Shown: positions 25,868 through 34,669, counted from the first letter of the stretch. The stretch is 64,000 bases of DNA from Pantoea rwandensis (GCF_000759475.1 NZ_CP009454.1:3782001-3846000); one strand, 5' to 3'. Translations and numbers: made by a program. The notes: generated by a model from the letters alone, not told the origin.

Positions 25868-27613
25868 TCAGTCGTAGTAGGGCAGTTTACGGTCAACACC
25901 GTTGATATTTACCAGCACAAAGCCGGTTGGCGTGGTTTTATTGGTTGGCGTTCCGGCAGCGGTGGCTACCGTCAGCACGCCCTTCTCATTAGCACCAATC
26001 CCCGCCAGCCCATTGTGCATGCCAAAGCGTGCGGCTGGCTTCAATGTGCCCATGGTGGTGGTATCGGTAACGACCGACAGATCAGACTGGAACAGCGAGC
26101 AGGAACCGCTATCGAATCGCGTCGGACCGGTATTTTTCAGGTTCAGCATCGTGTCGCCACTGTTGGCTTTCAGCTTCACCCACACCACGGCATAAGTGGT
26201 GCCGACACGGCCGTAACGCATATCCAGGATGGCGGGCTGCCCCATATGAAAGGCATCCGCCCACACCGTATCCAGCCGTTGCAAATTGATCCAGGTTTTG
26301 CCGCTACTGGCCACGTTAACCGGGGTGCCGGCGGTACCGGTGGGCTGGGTGGCATCGGCTTTACCAATAAACTCCATCACCCACTGCTGGTTCGCATTGG
26401 GGAAGAACAACTGCCCCAGGCGATACCAGTTGTCGGTTGAAGTGTTATTGGTGATTTTGTAGCCGCTATAATAGCCGGCACGTAACGATCCGGTCAGGAA
26501 ACTGCCGTAACTCTCGTCACGGCGATAGCCATATTCGAAGGTGGAGAGCCATCTGCCGGCAACCAGATCGTTCGACACTTTCGCGCCGGATTGCAGGTTG
26601 ATTTGACGCATCACCACGCGCGCATTATTGAGATTGAAAGGATTGCCGCAATCCTCGATATTGAGCGTGTCAATGGTCCAGCCACCATCCGACAAGTCCC
26701 CTGGATTACGCGTGTGCTCGATCCACACATTGCGCAAAATCCCCTGTGTACAGCGCGGCATATACAACGTGGCGTCACCATAACCCGTCTGGAAGTTACA
26801 GTTACAAATCTCAATCGCGGTAGAGTGATCCCATACACCGTTGGGTGAATTTGACCAGCCCACATCGAAGACGCGCGCATAGGTGTAGAGGGTATAAATC
26901 TGGTCAAATTTGCTGTCTAGCGTGTCCAGCACTTTAATCACCGTGCCGCCGTTATTCTGTGCGCGGAAACAGTAGATGTTTACCGTGGTGCCTTCGATAC
27001 AGGTATTTTCGAAGAACGGCTGGACGTTGCTGCACATATCGGCAGTGATGGTGCCTTTGTTGGTGGTGATATCGGCCGAGGCCTGACCATTCCAGGCAAT
27101 GCCGCGAATCGAGGTGCGGCGCGCCTTCACCTTGAATACCGGGTTGGCACTCTTATCCGAGATAATCGTGGTACGCGGCAGTGACCCCAGCTCAACATCA
27201 TCACCCTGCAGGCCAAAGAAGGCGTTATCGGTGCCGCTGATATCAATTGGACTGATCAAAAACTTCCCGCCGGGAAAACGAATCGGCAGGTCCTTAACAT
27301 TACCGCTGTAATTCTGCGTCCAGGTTAGCATGCGATTAACCGCGTCCGTGTCATTGGCATAACCGTCCCCTTTGGCACCAAAGTGATAGACGTTCACGTC
27401 AGAAGGATCGTTAATCACGCGTTTCCAGTAGAAGCCATTACCAATGGCTAAGGTACCACCATCGTCTGCCGCGGTGGTGGTGCCAATAAAACCGGTAAAG
27501 TCACCGCCTCCATGGAAGGTGGAGTCCACGTTGTAGCGGCGCAAAAACGCCAGATCGCCATTTTTAGTCGGCGTGGTGGTGCGCAGTTCTGCAAATGAAT
27601 TAACTTCGATCAT
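25868..27613 (-). CDS. Phage tailspike-like beta-helix protein (polysaccharide depolymerase)
   Basis: About 581 residues. The N-terminal part carries the pectate-lyase-superfamily entry motif NVYHFGAKGDGYANDTDAV, followed by Gly/Asn/Thr-rich repeats typical of a right-handed beta-helix (about residues 80-380) and a beta-rich C-terminal domain. Phage spikes of this type cleave capsule or LPS sugars. A P22-type head-binding domain is absent, so how it would attach to a virion is unclear. The ATG pair at 27616/27613 follows GAGGAGG; 27613 has better spacing. It is the last gene of the lysis operon. The sugar target is unknown. Confidence 0.8.
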   Translation of the reverse strand: MIEVNSFAELRTTTPTKNGDLAFLRRYNVDSTFHGGGDFTGFIGTTTAADDGGTLAIGNGFYWKRVINDPSDVNVYHFGAKGDGYANDTDAVNRMLTWTQNYSGNVKDLPIRFPGGKFLISPIDISGTDNAFFGLQGDDVELGSLPRTTIISDKSANPVFKVKARRTSIRGIAWNGQASADITTNKGTITADMCSNVQPFFENTCIEGTTVNIYCFRAQNNGGTVIKVLDTLDSKFDQIYTLYTYARVFDVGWSNSPNGVWDHSTAIEICNCNFQTGYGDATLYMPRCTQGILRNVWIEHTRNPGDLSDGGWTIDTLNIEDCGNPFNLNNARVVMRQINLQSGAKVSNDLVAGRWLSTFEYGYRRDESYGSFLTGSLRAGYYSGYKITNNTSTDNWYRLGQLFFPNANQQWVMEFIGKADATQPTGTAGTPVNVASSGKTWINLQRLDTVWADAFHMGQPAILDMRYGRVGTTYAVVWVKLKANSGDTMLNLKNTGPTRFDSGSCSLFQSDLSVVTDTTTMGTLKPAARFGMHNGLAGIGANEKGVLTVATAAGTPTNKTTPTGFVLVNINGVDRKLPYYD

Positions 27614-27663
27614 CATAGCCTCCTCGGCCTTTTCAGGTTTGCAATGCAAGTGTGGGAACGGCG

Positions 27664-27894
27664 TTACTGCGCCAATTGGCCGCAGTGCTGATCCCAGAGA
27701 TCGTTGTGGTTGTTGATGGCGCGCACGGTGCGAACATCCATACGCTCGGCATCATTGCCGTGGGTGTAAATCGGGGAGAAAAGCGTGCAAGCAGAGTCGA
27801 TAACGACGGGGGATTCAGGGCTGGTTGTATTTCGAGTGCTGCAGCTTGTCGCGAGCAGCAGCGTCATCAAGGTTAAGATTGCTGGCTTCCACAC
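27664..27894 (-). CDS. Rz1-like outer-membrane spanin lipoprotein
   Basis: 76 residues from GTG 27894, preceded by GAGGAGG. The lipoprotein signal is VWKPAILTLMTLLLATSC with lipobox ATSC. The gene begins inside the Rz-like gene in another frame (80-bp overlap), the classic Rz/Rz1 arrangement. It is longer than lambda Rz1 and not especially Pro-rich. It would bridge to Rz and fuse inner and outer membranes in the last step of lysis. Confidence 0.8.
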   Translation of the reverse strand: MWKPAILTLMTLLLATSCSTRNTTSPESPVVIDSACTLFSPIYTHGNDAERMDVRTVRAINNHNDLWDQHCGQLAQ

Positions 27895-28108
27895 GTTTAG
27901 CCTCCTCGCGCAACTGTTGTTGCTGCTGGTTAACCGCGACAGCCTGCACGGCCGCTTTGTTCGCGGATTCCACCTCTGATTTGGCTTGTTGCTGCACCTT
28001 GCCAATCTTTCTGCCACCGAAGTAGCTGGCAATCAGTGCCGCAACAATGCCCGCCAGCGCAGCCAGCCAGTGCCAGCTGCCGCCAAGCAGTGAAGTGATA
28101 AGCGTCAT
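27815..28108 (-). CDS. Rz-like inner-membrane spanin
   Basis: 97 residues. One N-terminal membrane anchor (SWHWLAALAGIVAALIASYF) is followed by a long Gln/Ala/Glu-rich coiled coil reaching to the C-terminus. This is the i-spanin layout. The start has GGAG and overlaps the holin stop by ATGA. The Rz1-like gene starts within its 3' end. Confidence 0.82.
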   Translation of the reverse strand: MTLITSLLGGSWHWLAALAGIVAALIASYFGGRKIGKVQQQAKSEVESANKAAVQAVAVNQQQQQLREEAKRVEASNLNLDDAAARDKLQHSKYNQP

Positions 28109-28455
28109 GGTTTCTCCTCCAGCGTTTTGCGCTGTTCGATCAGGTTTTTCTGCCGAACAAACTGCGCCAGAACCCCCATCGCCACCATGAAGGCACCAAT
28201 CAACCCGAGGTAGTTGTGAGGAAGAATGTCTTTGATGTCCTGAGGCAGTGCATTCCAGGCATCCAGCGCGGATGAAGGAAAGGATTGCGCCCAGGCGCTG
28301 AGCATCGAACCCAATGAAGCCAGCCACACTGACCAGGTTTTGAACAATAATCGTGCATGCTTGACGAACTCCAGCGTGGTAAAACGCTGGAGCAACAACA
28401 GCACAATCACTGCCGCCAGCACCGCGATGACAAACACCGTCCATCTCATGTTCAT
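28105..28455 (-). CDS. Phage holin
   Basis: 116 residues. A strong N-terminal helix (WTVFVIAVLAAVIVLLLL) is followed by two weaker hydrophobic segments (SVWLASLGSMLSAW and YLGLIGAFMVAMGVL) and a charged C-terminus (RQKNLIEQRKTLEEKP). The second half resembles the DUF7940-type phage holins. It lies between endolysin and Rz with ATGA-type overlaps at both ends, which supports the role. It would form the membrane hole releasing the signal-less endolysin. Confidence 0.75.
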   Translation of the reverse strand: MNMRWTVFVIAVLAAVIVLLLLQRFTTLEFVKHARLLFKTWSVWLASLGSMLSAWAQSFPSSALDAWNALPQDIKDILPHNYLGLIGAFMVAMGVLAQFVRQKNLIEQRKTLEEKP

Positions 28456-28919
28456 AACAGCCCCCGATAAATGTCGTAGCTGCCGCTGCGCATCACCTCT
28501 GCGTGGCGCCGTGCGCGCCCGGGCGTTTGCCGTGCCCACAAGCTGTCGAGCATGGCATTGGCAGCGCCGTTAAAGTCCCCCTGCGTGATGGCACTCAGCA
28601 TGCCGCGAAACAGGGACAATCCATCGACGCCCAATTGGTATGCCATGCTGATCAGCACATCACAGCGCGCCTCACTGCACTTGCTTAGCGCTTGCTGCAC
28701 CAGAGCACGCTGGTTCATCTCCTGCACTTTGTTTTCCACAATGCACTGCTTCCACACATCCCCCACTCGTCGCGGGACCTGGAAGATGTAGTTGCTGAGT
28801 GAGGCTCCTTTTGGTCCGATGCGGATACCGCCGGCCACGGTAGGAAACCCTTGCGTATCAAGGTAGGGCGCCTCACGGTAGCCCTCTTCAAAATTCAAAA
28901 TGGCAATAATCTGGCTCAT
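28452..28919 (-). CDS. Phage endolysin, T4-lysozyme-type muramidase
   Basis: 155 residues, GH24 family. The N-terminus reads ILNFEEGYREAPYLDTQGFP followed by TVAGG. The Glu-(8)-Asp-(5)-Thr spacing matches the catalytic triad of T4 lysozyme, with EG-Y-D-G conserved. It has no signal or SAR anchor, so it needs the holin. Ribosome site AGAGGA is upstream. It is first in the four-gene lysis cassette and lies 180 bp downstream of the N gene. Confidence 0.9.
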   Translation of the reverse strand: MSQIIAILNFEEGYREAPYLDTQGFPTVAGGIRIGPKGASLSNYIFQVPRRVGDVWKQCIVENKVQEMNQRALVQQALSKCSEARCDVLISMAYQLGVDGLSLFRGMLSAITQGDFNGAANAMLDSLWARQTPGRARRHAEVMRSGSYDIYRGLL

Positions 28920-29100
28920 AGCGATTCCTCTTTGACGGGCGCAACGATGGAAAAATGACTGCGCAAAGACTCCAAAACATAAATCTCACTGATCTATTGC
29001 CCGTTGTGATACCGCGCGTTATCCGCGCTACGCTCAAGCGAGGCTAAACAGTGAGCAATAACGAAACGTTCCGCTTAAAGCTGGGAAATACGACAAGGAT

Positions 29101-29379
29101 TTAGCGCACGGCGTACAAATGGACGTGGGGAAGACAGCAGTTATCGAAGCTGGCACTCTCTGCCTGACTTCGTGTAGGTGCCATTACCGCACAGTCGACT
29201 CGCGATTGCGTCTGGCGCTGGCAGATGCGTTCTGCGCTACGCAGGGTTGGGTTATCGGGCTCAAGGCCTAAGGCACAGTCGATACTGTGCTTCAGGCGGC
29301 TAAGTGACTGGCGGCGTCGGTGACGACGGGTGCGCGCGTTCCCGGTGAAGACTGACTTGCCATACTGGATAATCGCCAT
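29101..29379 (-). CDS. P22-type N transcription antiterminator
   Basis: 92 residues after AGGAGGAG. The N-terminal 30 residues, YGKSVFTGNARTRRHRRRQS, align closely with the arginine-rich boxB-binding motif of phage P22 N (recalled as YGKSTFAGNAKTRRHERRRK). The C-terminal LPHVHLYAVR also resembles P22 N LPGVALYAAG. N binds boxB RNA and, with host Nus factors, lets RNA polymerase read through terminators. A matching nut site lies upstream at 29604-29636. Its own downstream genes are the lysis cassette and tailspike. Confidence 0.85.
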   Translation of the reverse strand: MAIIQYGKSVFTGNARTRRHRRRQSLSRLKHSIDCALGLEPDNPTLRSAERICQRQTQSRVDCAVMAPTRSQAESASFDNCCLPHVHLYAVR

Positions 29380-29603
29380 AACTCCTCCTGTGAATGAGTT
29401 TTTGGCGATGGGGTGGCAGGCGCGGCGTGTCGGCTGAAGCCGAAGCGTCCGCTATTCCACTGCAAACACTCGACATCGACCCGCCCGGCTGCGTTCGCGG
29501 CCAGGGAAAAGCAGAGGAGAGTGAAGTCAGAAGAGAGCTGACGACGCTGCATAATGCGCATCCACCCCATCCCAAAATTCACTGACTTTGGGTGGTGGGT
29601 ATC

Positions 29604-29636
29604 GCGCTTGTGCAGCGCCTCAATTGTTTAAGAGCG
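29604..29636 (-). promoter_or_regulatory. nut site: boxA plus P22-like boxB
   Basis: On the minus strand, boxA CGCTCTTAAA (29627-29636; CGCTCTTA equals lambda boxA) is followed after eight bases by boxB GCGCTGCACAAGCGC (29604-29618). The 5-bp stem GCGCT/AGCGC is identical to P22 boxB-left; the pentaloop is GCACA rather than GACAA. It lies between the pL-like promoter and the N gene, as expected. Confidence 0.88.
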
Positions 29637-29676
29637 GGCTCATCCGGGAGCAGTGATGTCGTCCTTCCATGGTCAA

Positions 29677-29705
29677 ATTATTAACAGGTTCTAATGCATT
29701 GGCAA
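29677..29705 (-). promoter_or_regulatory. pL-like promoter
   Basis: On the minus strand, -35 TTGCCA (29700-29705), 17-bp spacer, -10 AATAAT (29677-29682). Transcription would start near 29670, 35 bp before boxA. Repressor-type operator 29705-29719 abuts the -35 and a second lies at 29727-29741. Confidence 0.7.
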
Positions 29706-29741
29706 ACACCAACAGTTAATTTTTTATTTACCGTCAGTTAA
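29705..29741. promoter_or_regulatory. OL-like repressor operators
   Basis: Two sites: ACCAACAGTTAA (within 29705-29719) and TTTACCGTCAGTTAA (29727-29741). They share the motif ACC(R)(T/A)CAGTTAA with sites at the repressor start (30517-30606). The second has arms TTTAC/GTTAA around five bases. Confidence 0.65.
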
Positions 29742-29792
29742 ATTTATGATTTCAGCCAGATTATTTTTTTACCCACTCAATACGTTTTGTGA

Positions 29793-30524
29793 TCAACCTA
29801 AAATCTGATAATCGCGGGCCTGGCTCATGATGACACGCGCTACCACCTGCAATGAGGCCGCCTCATCCAGCGTCAGGTACCAGGTCTCATAGCGCTTGTT
29901 GTCAGAGATCACCGCGACCTTTCTGTGCTGCAGCTGCAGACGTTTGAGATAAAGTTGATCGTCTAGCGTGAACAGGTAAATCCCGTCGCCGTCAAAGCGG
30001 TGCACGCTGATATCCACAAACAGCTGATCGCGCGGCGCAAAGGTACCAGCCATGGAATCATTGTTCAGCGCGATGAGTCGGATGTTCTCTGCCGGACGAC
30101 CGCTAAACAGCACGCGCGCCTCATCCAGCCCATACTCGATCGCCTGAATGGTTTCGACCAGATCATCACGCGCAGCAATGCCCTGAGCGCTACGCTGCCC
30201 AATATCCAGACTTTCAACGCGGAACAGATGTTGTGGGTCCATCAACGTCTGCTGGCCGATCGTGGCAGCGGGTTTTTCCATGCCAAACTGCAGCCATTCT
30301 ACGCGCACGTCCAGTAACTGGCTGAGCGCCAGTAAATTGCTGTCATCTGGAATCGATTGCGCGTTGAACCATTTCCAGACCCCCGGTGTTGAGATCCTGC
30401 ATCCCCTTTCCTGCAGTGCCTGTGCAACCTGTTTGTTCCGTCCATGTCCGACAATTCCCGCGCTGTCACACGCGGCAATCAGCCTGGCAGTAAAAGCTTG
30501 TCTGTTACTCTCTTTTTTAACCAT
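29793..30524 (-). CDS. Lambdoid CI-like repressor, S24 peptidase fold
   Basis: 243 residues. The N-terminal HTH (about 10-75, with STPGVWKWFNAQSIPD) binds the operators. The C-terminal LexA/S24 domain has the catalytic Ser in NNDSMAGTFAPRDQ and Lys in LYLKRLQ. Where this family usually has an Ala-Gly cleavage site (..SAGPG..), this protein reads QRSAQGIAARDD, so Ala-Gly is lost and RecA-stimulated self-cleavage may fail. The start codon lies inside operator 30517-30531, suggesting autoregulation. Orientation relative to N matches lambda immunity regions. Confidence 0.88.
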   Translation of the reverse strand: MVKKESNRQAFTARLIAACDSAGIVGHGRNKQVAQALQERGCRISTPGVWKWFNAQSIPDDSNLLALSQLLDVRVEWLQFGMEKPAATIGQQTLMDPQHLFRVESLDIGQRSAQGIAARDDLVETIQAIEYGLDEARVLFSGRPAENIRLIALNNDSMAGTFAPRDQLFVDISVHRFDGDGIYLFTLDDQLYLKRLQLQHRKVAVISDNKRYETWYLTLDEAASLQVVARVIMSQARDYQILG

Positions 30525-30606
30525 CAGTTAATAATCTGCCATCAGTTAAAGACTGAATGTTATTTTCATTTTTGCTACCAGTTCATTTTATATTACCGTC
30601 AGTTTA
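30517..30606. promoter_or_regulatory. OR-like repressor operators
   Basis: Three related sites: TTAACCATCAGTTAA (30517-30531, perfect 5-bp arms), CCATCAGTTAA (within 30535-30549) and TTACCGTCAGTTTA (within 30592-30606). A weaker CTACCAGTTCA lies between the last two. They repeat the motif found at the pL-like promoter, giving an OL/OR pair around the repressor gene. Confidence 0.7.
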
Positions 30607-30825
30607 CTACCCAACAGCTTTTATCAATGAAGCTGGATGATCATTATCCCCTTCGGCGAGGTGGAAACCAGTAATGAATGCCCGACAGCTTGTTCTGACA
30701 GGGGTTTTCAGGATTGTTCTGTGACGCTGATACCAGCCGTTAAAACCAAAAATGGGCGAAAAGGCGCGGCGGCGCCATAGATGACAGAAATAAATCAAAA
30801 AGCTCTGGGAATAATTGGATCTGAA
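30607..30825. other. Truncated right edge of phage immunity region
   Basis: Where lambda would have cro, only a 15-codon frame (MKLDDHYPLRRGGNQ, 30628-30675) remains, and then no coding sequence up to the proA terminator. I looked for a tRNA-Thr (thrW follows proA in E. coli and is a phage integration site) and found none. Confidence 0.5.
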
Positions 30826-30827
30826 GC

Positions 30828-30857
30828 AAAAAAAATGGGCACCCTTGCGGTGCCCAT
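30828..30857 (-). terminator. proBA terminator
   Basis: On the minus strand AATGGGCACC-GCAA-GGGTGCCCATT followed by T7, 20 bp after the proA stop. Confidence 0.93.
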
Positions 30858-30876
30858 TGGGTTGCAGAAGTGAAAA

Positions 30877-32130
30877 TTAGCCGCGCAGCGTATCGTCGCC
30901 CCAGCCAATCCACTTGTAAGTGGTGAGTGCTTCCAGCCCCATTGGACCACGCGCATGCAGCTTCTGCGTACTGACCGCCACTTCCGCGCCCAGACCGAAC
31001 TGCCCCCCATCGGTGAAGCGCGTGCTGGCATTCACATAGACGGCGGAGGAATCAACCTGATTCACAAAGCGATTGGCATTGCCAATGCTGCGCGTCAGGA
31101 TGCCATCCGAGTGTTGGGTACCGTGCTCGCGAATATGGGCAACCGCATCGTCGAGATCCGCCACCAGCTTGACGTTGAGATCGTTGGATAACCACTCATC
31201 ATCATACTGTTCGGCTTGCACTGCCACTACGCTGGCCGGACCGTTTTGCAGCAGCGGCAGGACATTTGCATCGCCGTGCAGCGGGATATTTTCCTGCGCC
31301 ATCCGCTGTAAAAATGCAGGAATAAAGCGTTCAGCCTGATCGCGGTGAATCAGCAAGGTTTCCAATGAATTACAGGCACTCGGACGCTGTTTTTTCGCAT
31401 TAACAATCACCTCCAGCGCGGGCTCAATATCCATGGTTTCATCGAGATAGAGATGACACACGCCAATACCGCCAGTGATCACCGGAATGGTCGAGTTTTC
31501 ACGACACAGCTTGTGCAACCCTGCGCCGCCACGTGGAATCAACATATCGACATAGCGATCGAGTTTCAGCAGTTGGTTAACCAACTCGCGATCCGGGTTT
31601 TCAATCGCCTGCACAGCCCCTTTGGGCAGGCCATGCTCGCTCAGCGCGTTTTGGATCACGCGAACGGTGGCCGCGTTGGTGCGATAGGTCTCTTTACCGC
31701 CGCGCAGAATCGCCGCATTGCCGGTTTTCAGGCACAGAGAAGCCACATCCACGGTGACGTTAGGACGCGCTTCATAAATCACCCCAATCACGCCCAATGG
31801 CACGCGGCGACGTTCAATACGTAAACCGCTGTCCAGCACGCCGCCATCGATCAACTGCCCGACCGGATCGGCCAAACGGCACACCTGACGCACATCGTCA
31901 GCGATACCTTTCAGACGCTGCGGATTGAGCGTCAGGCGATCCAGCAATGCCGCGCTCATGCCATTCTGCCGCGCATCGGCCAAATCCTGCTCGTTAGCCG
32001 CCAGAATGTCGGCGCTTTCCGCTTCCAGACGATCGGCAATCGTCAGTAGCACCTGATTTTTTTGTTCGGTGGAGAGTTCTGCCAGTTTGTACGAGGCTGC
32101 ACGCGCCGCTTTACCCATTTCTTCTAACAT
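30877..32130 (-). CDS. proA: Gamma-glutamyl phosphate reductase
   Basis: 417 residues, equal to E. coli ProA. It makes glutamate-5-semialdehyde from glutamyl-5-phosphate with NADPH, the second step of proline synthesis. Visible: [20 protein letters not shown], the catalytic Cys region [13 protein letters not shown] and [15 protein letters not shown]. Two adjacent ATGs; 32130 gives family-like MLEEMG and better spacing from AAGGAG. It lies ten bases after proB. Confidence 0.97.
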   Translation of the reverse strand: MLEEMGKAARAASYKLAELSTEQKNQVLLTIADRLEAESADILAANEQDLADARQNGMSAALLDRLTLNPQRLKGIADDVRQVCRLADPVGQLIDGGVLDSGLRIERRRVPLGVIGVIYEARPNVTVDVASLCLKTGNAAILRGGKETYRTNAATVRVIQNALSEHGLPKGAVQAIENPDRELVNQLLKLDRYVDMLIPRGGAGLHKLCRENSTIPVITGGIGVCHLYLDETMDIEPALEVIVNAKKQRPSACNSLETLLIHRDQAERFIPAFLQRMAQENIPLHGDANVLPLLQNGPASVVAVQAEQYDDEWLSNDLNVKLVADLDDAVAHIREHGTQHSDGILTRSIGNANRFVNQVDSSAVYVNASTRFTDGGQFGLGAEVAVSTQKLHARGPMGLEALTTYKWIGWGDDTLRG

Positions 32131-32140
32131 CATCTGCTCC

Positions 32141-33244
32141 TTAACTGACGATCATATCGTCACGATGCACCGCAACCGGGCCATATTCGTAACCGAGGAT
32201 ATCGCCAATTTCCTGACTGTGATGACCGGCAATCATGCGCATGGCATCGCTGTTGTAACGCGTCACGCCATGGGCGATATCACGACCTTGCAGGTTGCGA
32301 ATGCGGATCACTTCACCCCGAGAGAAGTTGCCCTGCACTTCACGTACGCCTTTCGGCAGCAGTGAACTGCCGCGCTCTAATACCGCAGCCAGTGCACCAT
32401 CATCAATGGTGATTTCACCGGCAGGTGGGGCACCGAAGATCCAGCGCTTGCGGTTTTCCAGCGGTGATTGCTGTGCGTGGAAGCGGGTGCCGACCGGCTT
32501 GCCATACAGTACATCGCTAATCACATCCGGGCGGCTGCCTGCCGCGATGATCACGTCGATACCGGCACGGCAGGCCACATCAGCCGCCTGCAGTTTAGTC
32601 GCCATGCCGCCGGTGCCGAGGCCTGAAACACTGCCTCCGGCTAACGTGCGCAATGCGTCATCAATCTGGTGCACATCGCTGATCAGCTCGGCTTCAGGAT
32701 TGGTGCGCGGATCGGCGGTGAACAGACCCTGTTGATCGGTCAGCAGCAGCAGTTTATCCGCACCGCCGAGCATCGCCGCCAGCGCAGACAGGTTATCGTT
32801 ATCGCCCACTTTAATTTCTGCGGTAGCAACAGCATCGTTCTCGTTAATCACCGGCACGATATGGTTGTCGAGCAGCGCACGCAGCATGTCACGTGCGTAG
32901 AGGAAGCGTTCACGATCTTCCATATCCGCACGGGTCAGCAACATCTGCCCGATATGAATGCCGTAAATCGAGAACAGTTGCTCCCACAGCTGAATCAGAC
33001 GGCTCTGCCCCACCGCAGCCAGCAGCTGCTTTGAGGCGATGGTAGGCGGCAGTTCGGGGTAACCCAGGTGTTCGCGTCCAGCGGCAATCGCGCCGGAAGT
33101 GACGATAACGATACGATGACCCGCCGCATGCAGTTGTGCACACTGACGAACCAACTCCACCATGTGCGCACGATTCAGCCGACGTGAACCGCCGGTGAGG
33201 ACGCTGGTACCCAACTTGACCACAAGGGTCTGACTGCCACTCAT
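32141..33244 (-). CDS. proB: Glutamate 5-kinase
   Basis: 367 residues: an amino-acid kinase domain ([41 protein letters not shown]) and a C-terminal PUA domain from about residue 275 ([20 protein letters not shown]). It catalyses the feedback-inhibited first step of proline synthesis. First gene of proBA, divergent from phoE. Confidence 0.97.
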   Translation of the reverse strand: MSGSQTLVVKLGTSVLTGGSRRLNRAHMVELVRQCAQLHAAGHRIVIVTSGAIAAGREHLGYPELPPTIASKQLLAAVGQSRLIQLWEQLFSIYGIHIGQMLLTRADMEDRERFLYARDMLRALLDNHIVPVINENDAVATAEIKVGDNDNLSALAAMLGGADKLLLLTDQQGLFTADPRTNPEAELISDVHQIDDALRTLAGGSVSGLGTGGMATKLQAADVACRAGIDVIIAAGSRPDVISDVLYGKPVGTRFHAQQSPLENRKRWIFGAPPAGEITIDDGALAAVLERGSSLLPKGVREVQGNFSRGEVIRIRNLQGRDIAHGVTRYNSDAMRMIAGHHSQEIGDILGYEYGPVAVHRDDMIVS

Positions 33245-33392
33245 GTTTTTCCTGCCATATAAGAAAAAATTCTGCGAAGGGACGTTTTATCAGGAGTGAG
33301 CGAGGAAGCCAATAACAGCAAGGGGAAAAGCACAAAAAACCCCTGACAATGCGGTAGACCAAAAGTTCGCGATTAACAAGAAATCAGAAAAA

Positions 33393-33410
33393 CTGTCATA
33401 AAACTTTCAT
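33393..33410 (+). promoter_or_regulatory. Pho box (PhoB site)
   Basis: CTGTCATAAAACTTTCAT is two 7-bp CTGTCAT-like repeats with a 4-bp AT spacer, nearly the PhoB consensus. It lies 80 bp before the porin start and supports phosphate control. Confidence 0.85.
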
Positions 33411-33489
33411 CACCAGTCGGTAAAAAGTTCCCTGTTTTACAAACCCTTTCAAGGGTACAACAAATTTTACTCATTGGGATTGATAGCAA

Positions 33490-34608
33490 ATGAAGAAGAG
33501 CACACTGGCATTAGTCGTATCAGCGCTGGCACTGGCTTCCACCGCCCAAGCCGCAGAAGTTTATAACAAAGACGGCAACAAACTGGACTTCTACGGCCGC
33601 GTTAAAGCTGAGCATTACTTTAGTGATGCCGCTTCAAACGACGGTGACAAATCTTACGTCCGTATCGGCTTCAAAGGTCAGACTCAAATCAACGATCTGA
33701 TGACCGGTTACGGCCAGTGGGAATATCAGTACAACGTCAACAACTCTGAAGGTTCTGACGCTAACTCAGGCAACAAAACCCGTCTGGGCTTTGCGGGTCT
33801 GAAATTCGGTCAGTACGGTTCATTCGACTACGGTCGTAACTACGGCGTACTGTACGACGTTGAGGCATGGACTGACGTATTCCCTGAATTCGGTGGTGAC
33901 GGTACTGCGCGTACTGATAACTTCATGACCGCTCGTGCTACCGGTGTTGCGACTTACCGCAACAGCAACTTCTTCGGTCTGGTTGATGGCCTGCGCTTCG
34001 CGCTGCAATACCAGGGTAAAAACGACTCTACCAGCGCCAACGCACGTGGTAGCGCCACCGATACTTCTCGCCAGAATGGCGACGGTTACGGTGCATCATT
34101 GGGTTACACCATTGGCGATACCGGCATCAGCCTGATGTCTGCAATCACCTCTTCTGACCGTACTAACCAGCAGCAAGCTCGTGCTTACGGTTCTGGTGAT
34201 AAAGCGGATTCATGGGGCGCAGGTATCAAGTATGACGCTAACAGCGTTTACCTGGCAGCGATCTACACCGAAACCCGTAACATGACACCAATCAGCGGCA
34301 CCAACTCAGTGACAGGTGCTTCTGTATCGGGTGCGGCTAACAAAGCACAGAACATTGAATTGGTTGCACAGTACCAGTTCGACTTCGGCCTGCGTCCGTC
34401 CATTGGTTATGTACAGACTAAAGGGAAAGATATCGAAGGTATCGGCGATGCTGACCTGGTTAAATACATCGACGTTGGCGCGACTTACTACTTCAACAAA
34501 AACATGTCTACCTTTGTTGATTACAAAATCAACCAGCTGAACGACGACAACCGTCTGTCACTGAACAACGACGACATCGTTGCTGTTGGTCTGACTTACC
34601 AGTTCTAA
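33490..34608 (+). CDS. phoE: Outer-membrane phosphoporin PhoE
   Basis: 372 residues. The 21-residue signal peptide ends at [15 protein letters not shown], followed by a 16-strand porin with the L3 constriction loop PEFGGDGTA and the terminal ...VGLTYQF with the C-terminal Phe needed for BamA. OmpC, OmpF and PhoE are similar; the proBA-phoE-crl position and the Pho box argue for PhoE, an anion-preferring trimer made in phosphate starvation. The Asn/Asp-rich loop inserts look lineage-specific. Confidence 0.9.
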   Translation: MKKSTLALVVSALALASTAQAAEVYNKDGNKLDFYGRVKAEHYFSDAASNDGDKSYVRIGFKGQTQINDLMTGYGQWEYQYNVNNSEGSDANSGNKTRLGFAGLKFGQYGSFDYGRNYGVLYDVEAWTDVFPEFGGDGTARTDNFMTARATGVATYRNSNFFGLVDGLRFALQYQGKNDSTSANARGSATDTSRQNGDGYGASLGYTIGDTGISLMSAITSSDRTNQQQARAYGSGDKADSWGAGIKYDANSVYLAAIYTETRNMTPISGTNSVTGASVSGAANKAQNIELVAQYQFDFGLRPSIGYVQTKGKDIEGIGDADLVKYIDVGATYYFNKNMSTFVDYKINQLNDDNRLSLNNDDIVAVGLTYQF

Positions 34609-34637
34609 GCAGTTAGCTTTACCCTCAATGTGTCTAT

Positions 34638-34669
34638 AAAAAAAGAGCCGGCTCATCACCGGCTCTTTC
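34638..34669. terminator. Terminator between phoE and crl
   Basis: AAAGAGCCGG-CTCATCA-CCGGCTCTTT with A- and T-runs; it can serve both convergent genes. Confidence 0.92.

Noticed and set aside
29292..29582. 96-codon frame in the pL leader upstream of and overlapping N
   Set aside because: No good ribosome site, no recognisable product, and it overlaps the N start. It lies in the transcribed leader after the nut site, where a gene is not needed.
25868..30524. Tailocin or type VI-like contractile device
   Set aside because: No sheath, tube, baseplate or tape-measure genes are present; only lysis genes and a spike.
30607..30876. Possible tRNA-Thr (thrW) attachment site beside proA
   Set aside because: I looked for the TpsiC-loop and CCA-end pattern on both strands and saw none, so no tRNA-based att site can be claimed.
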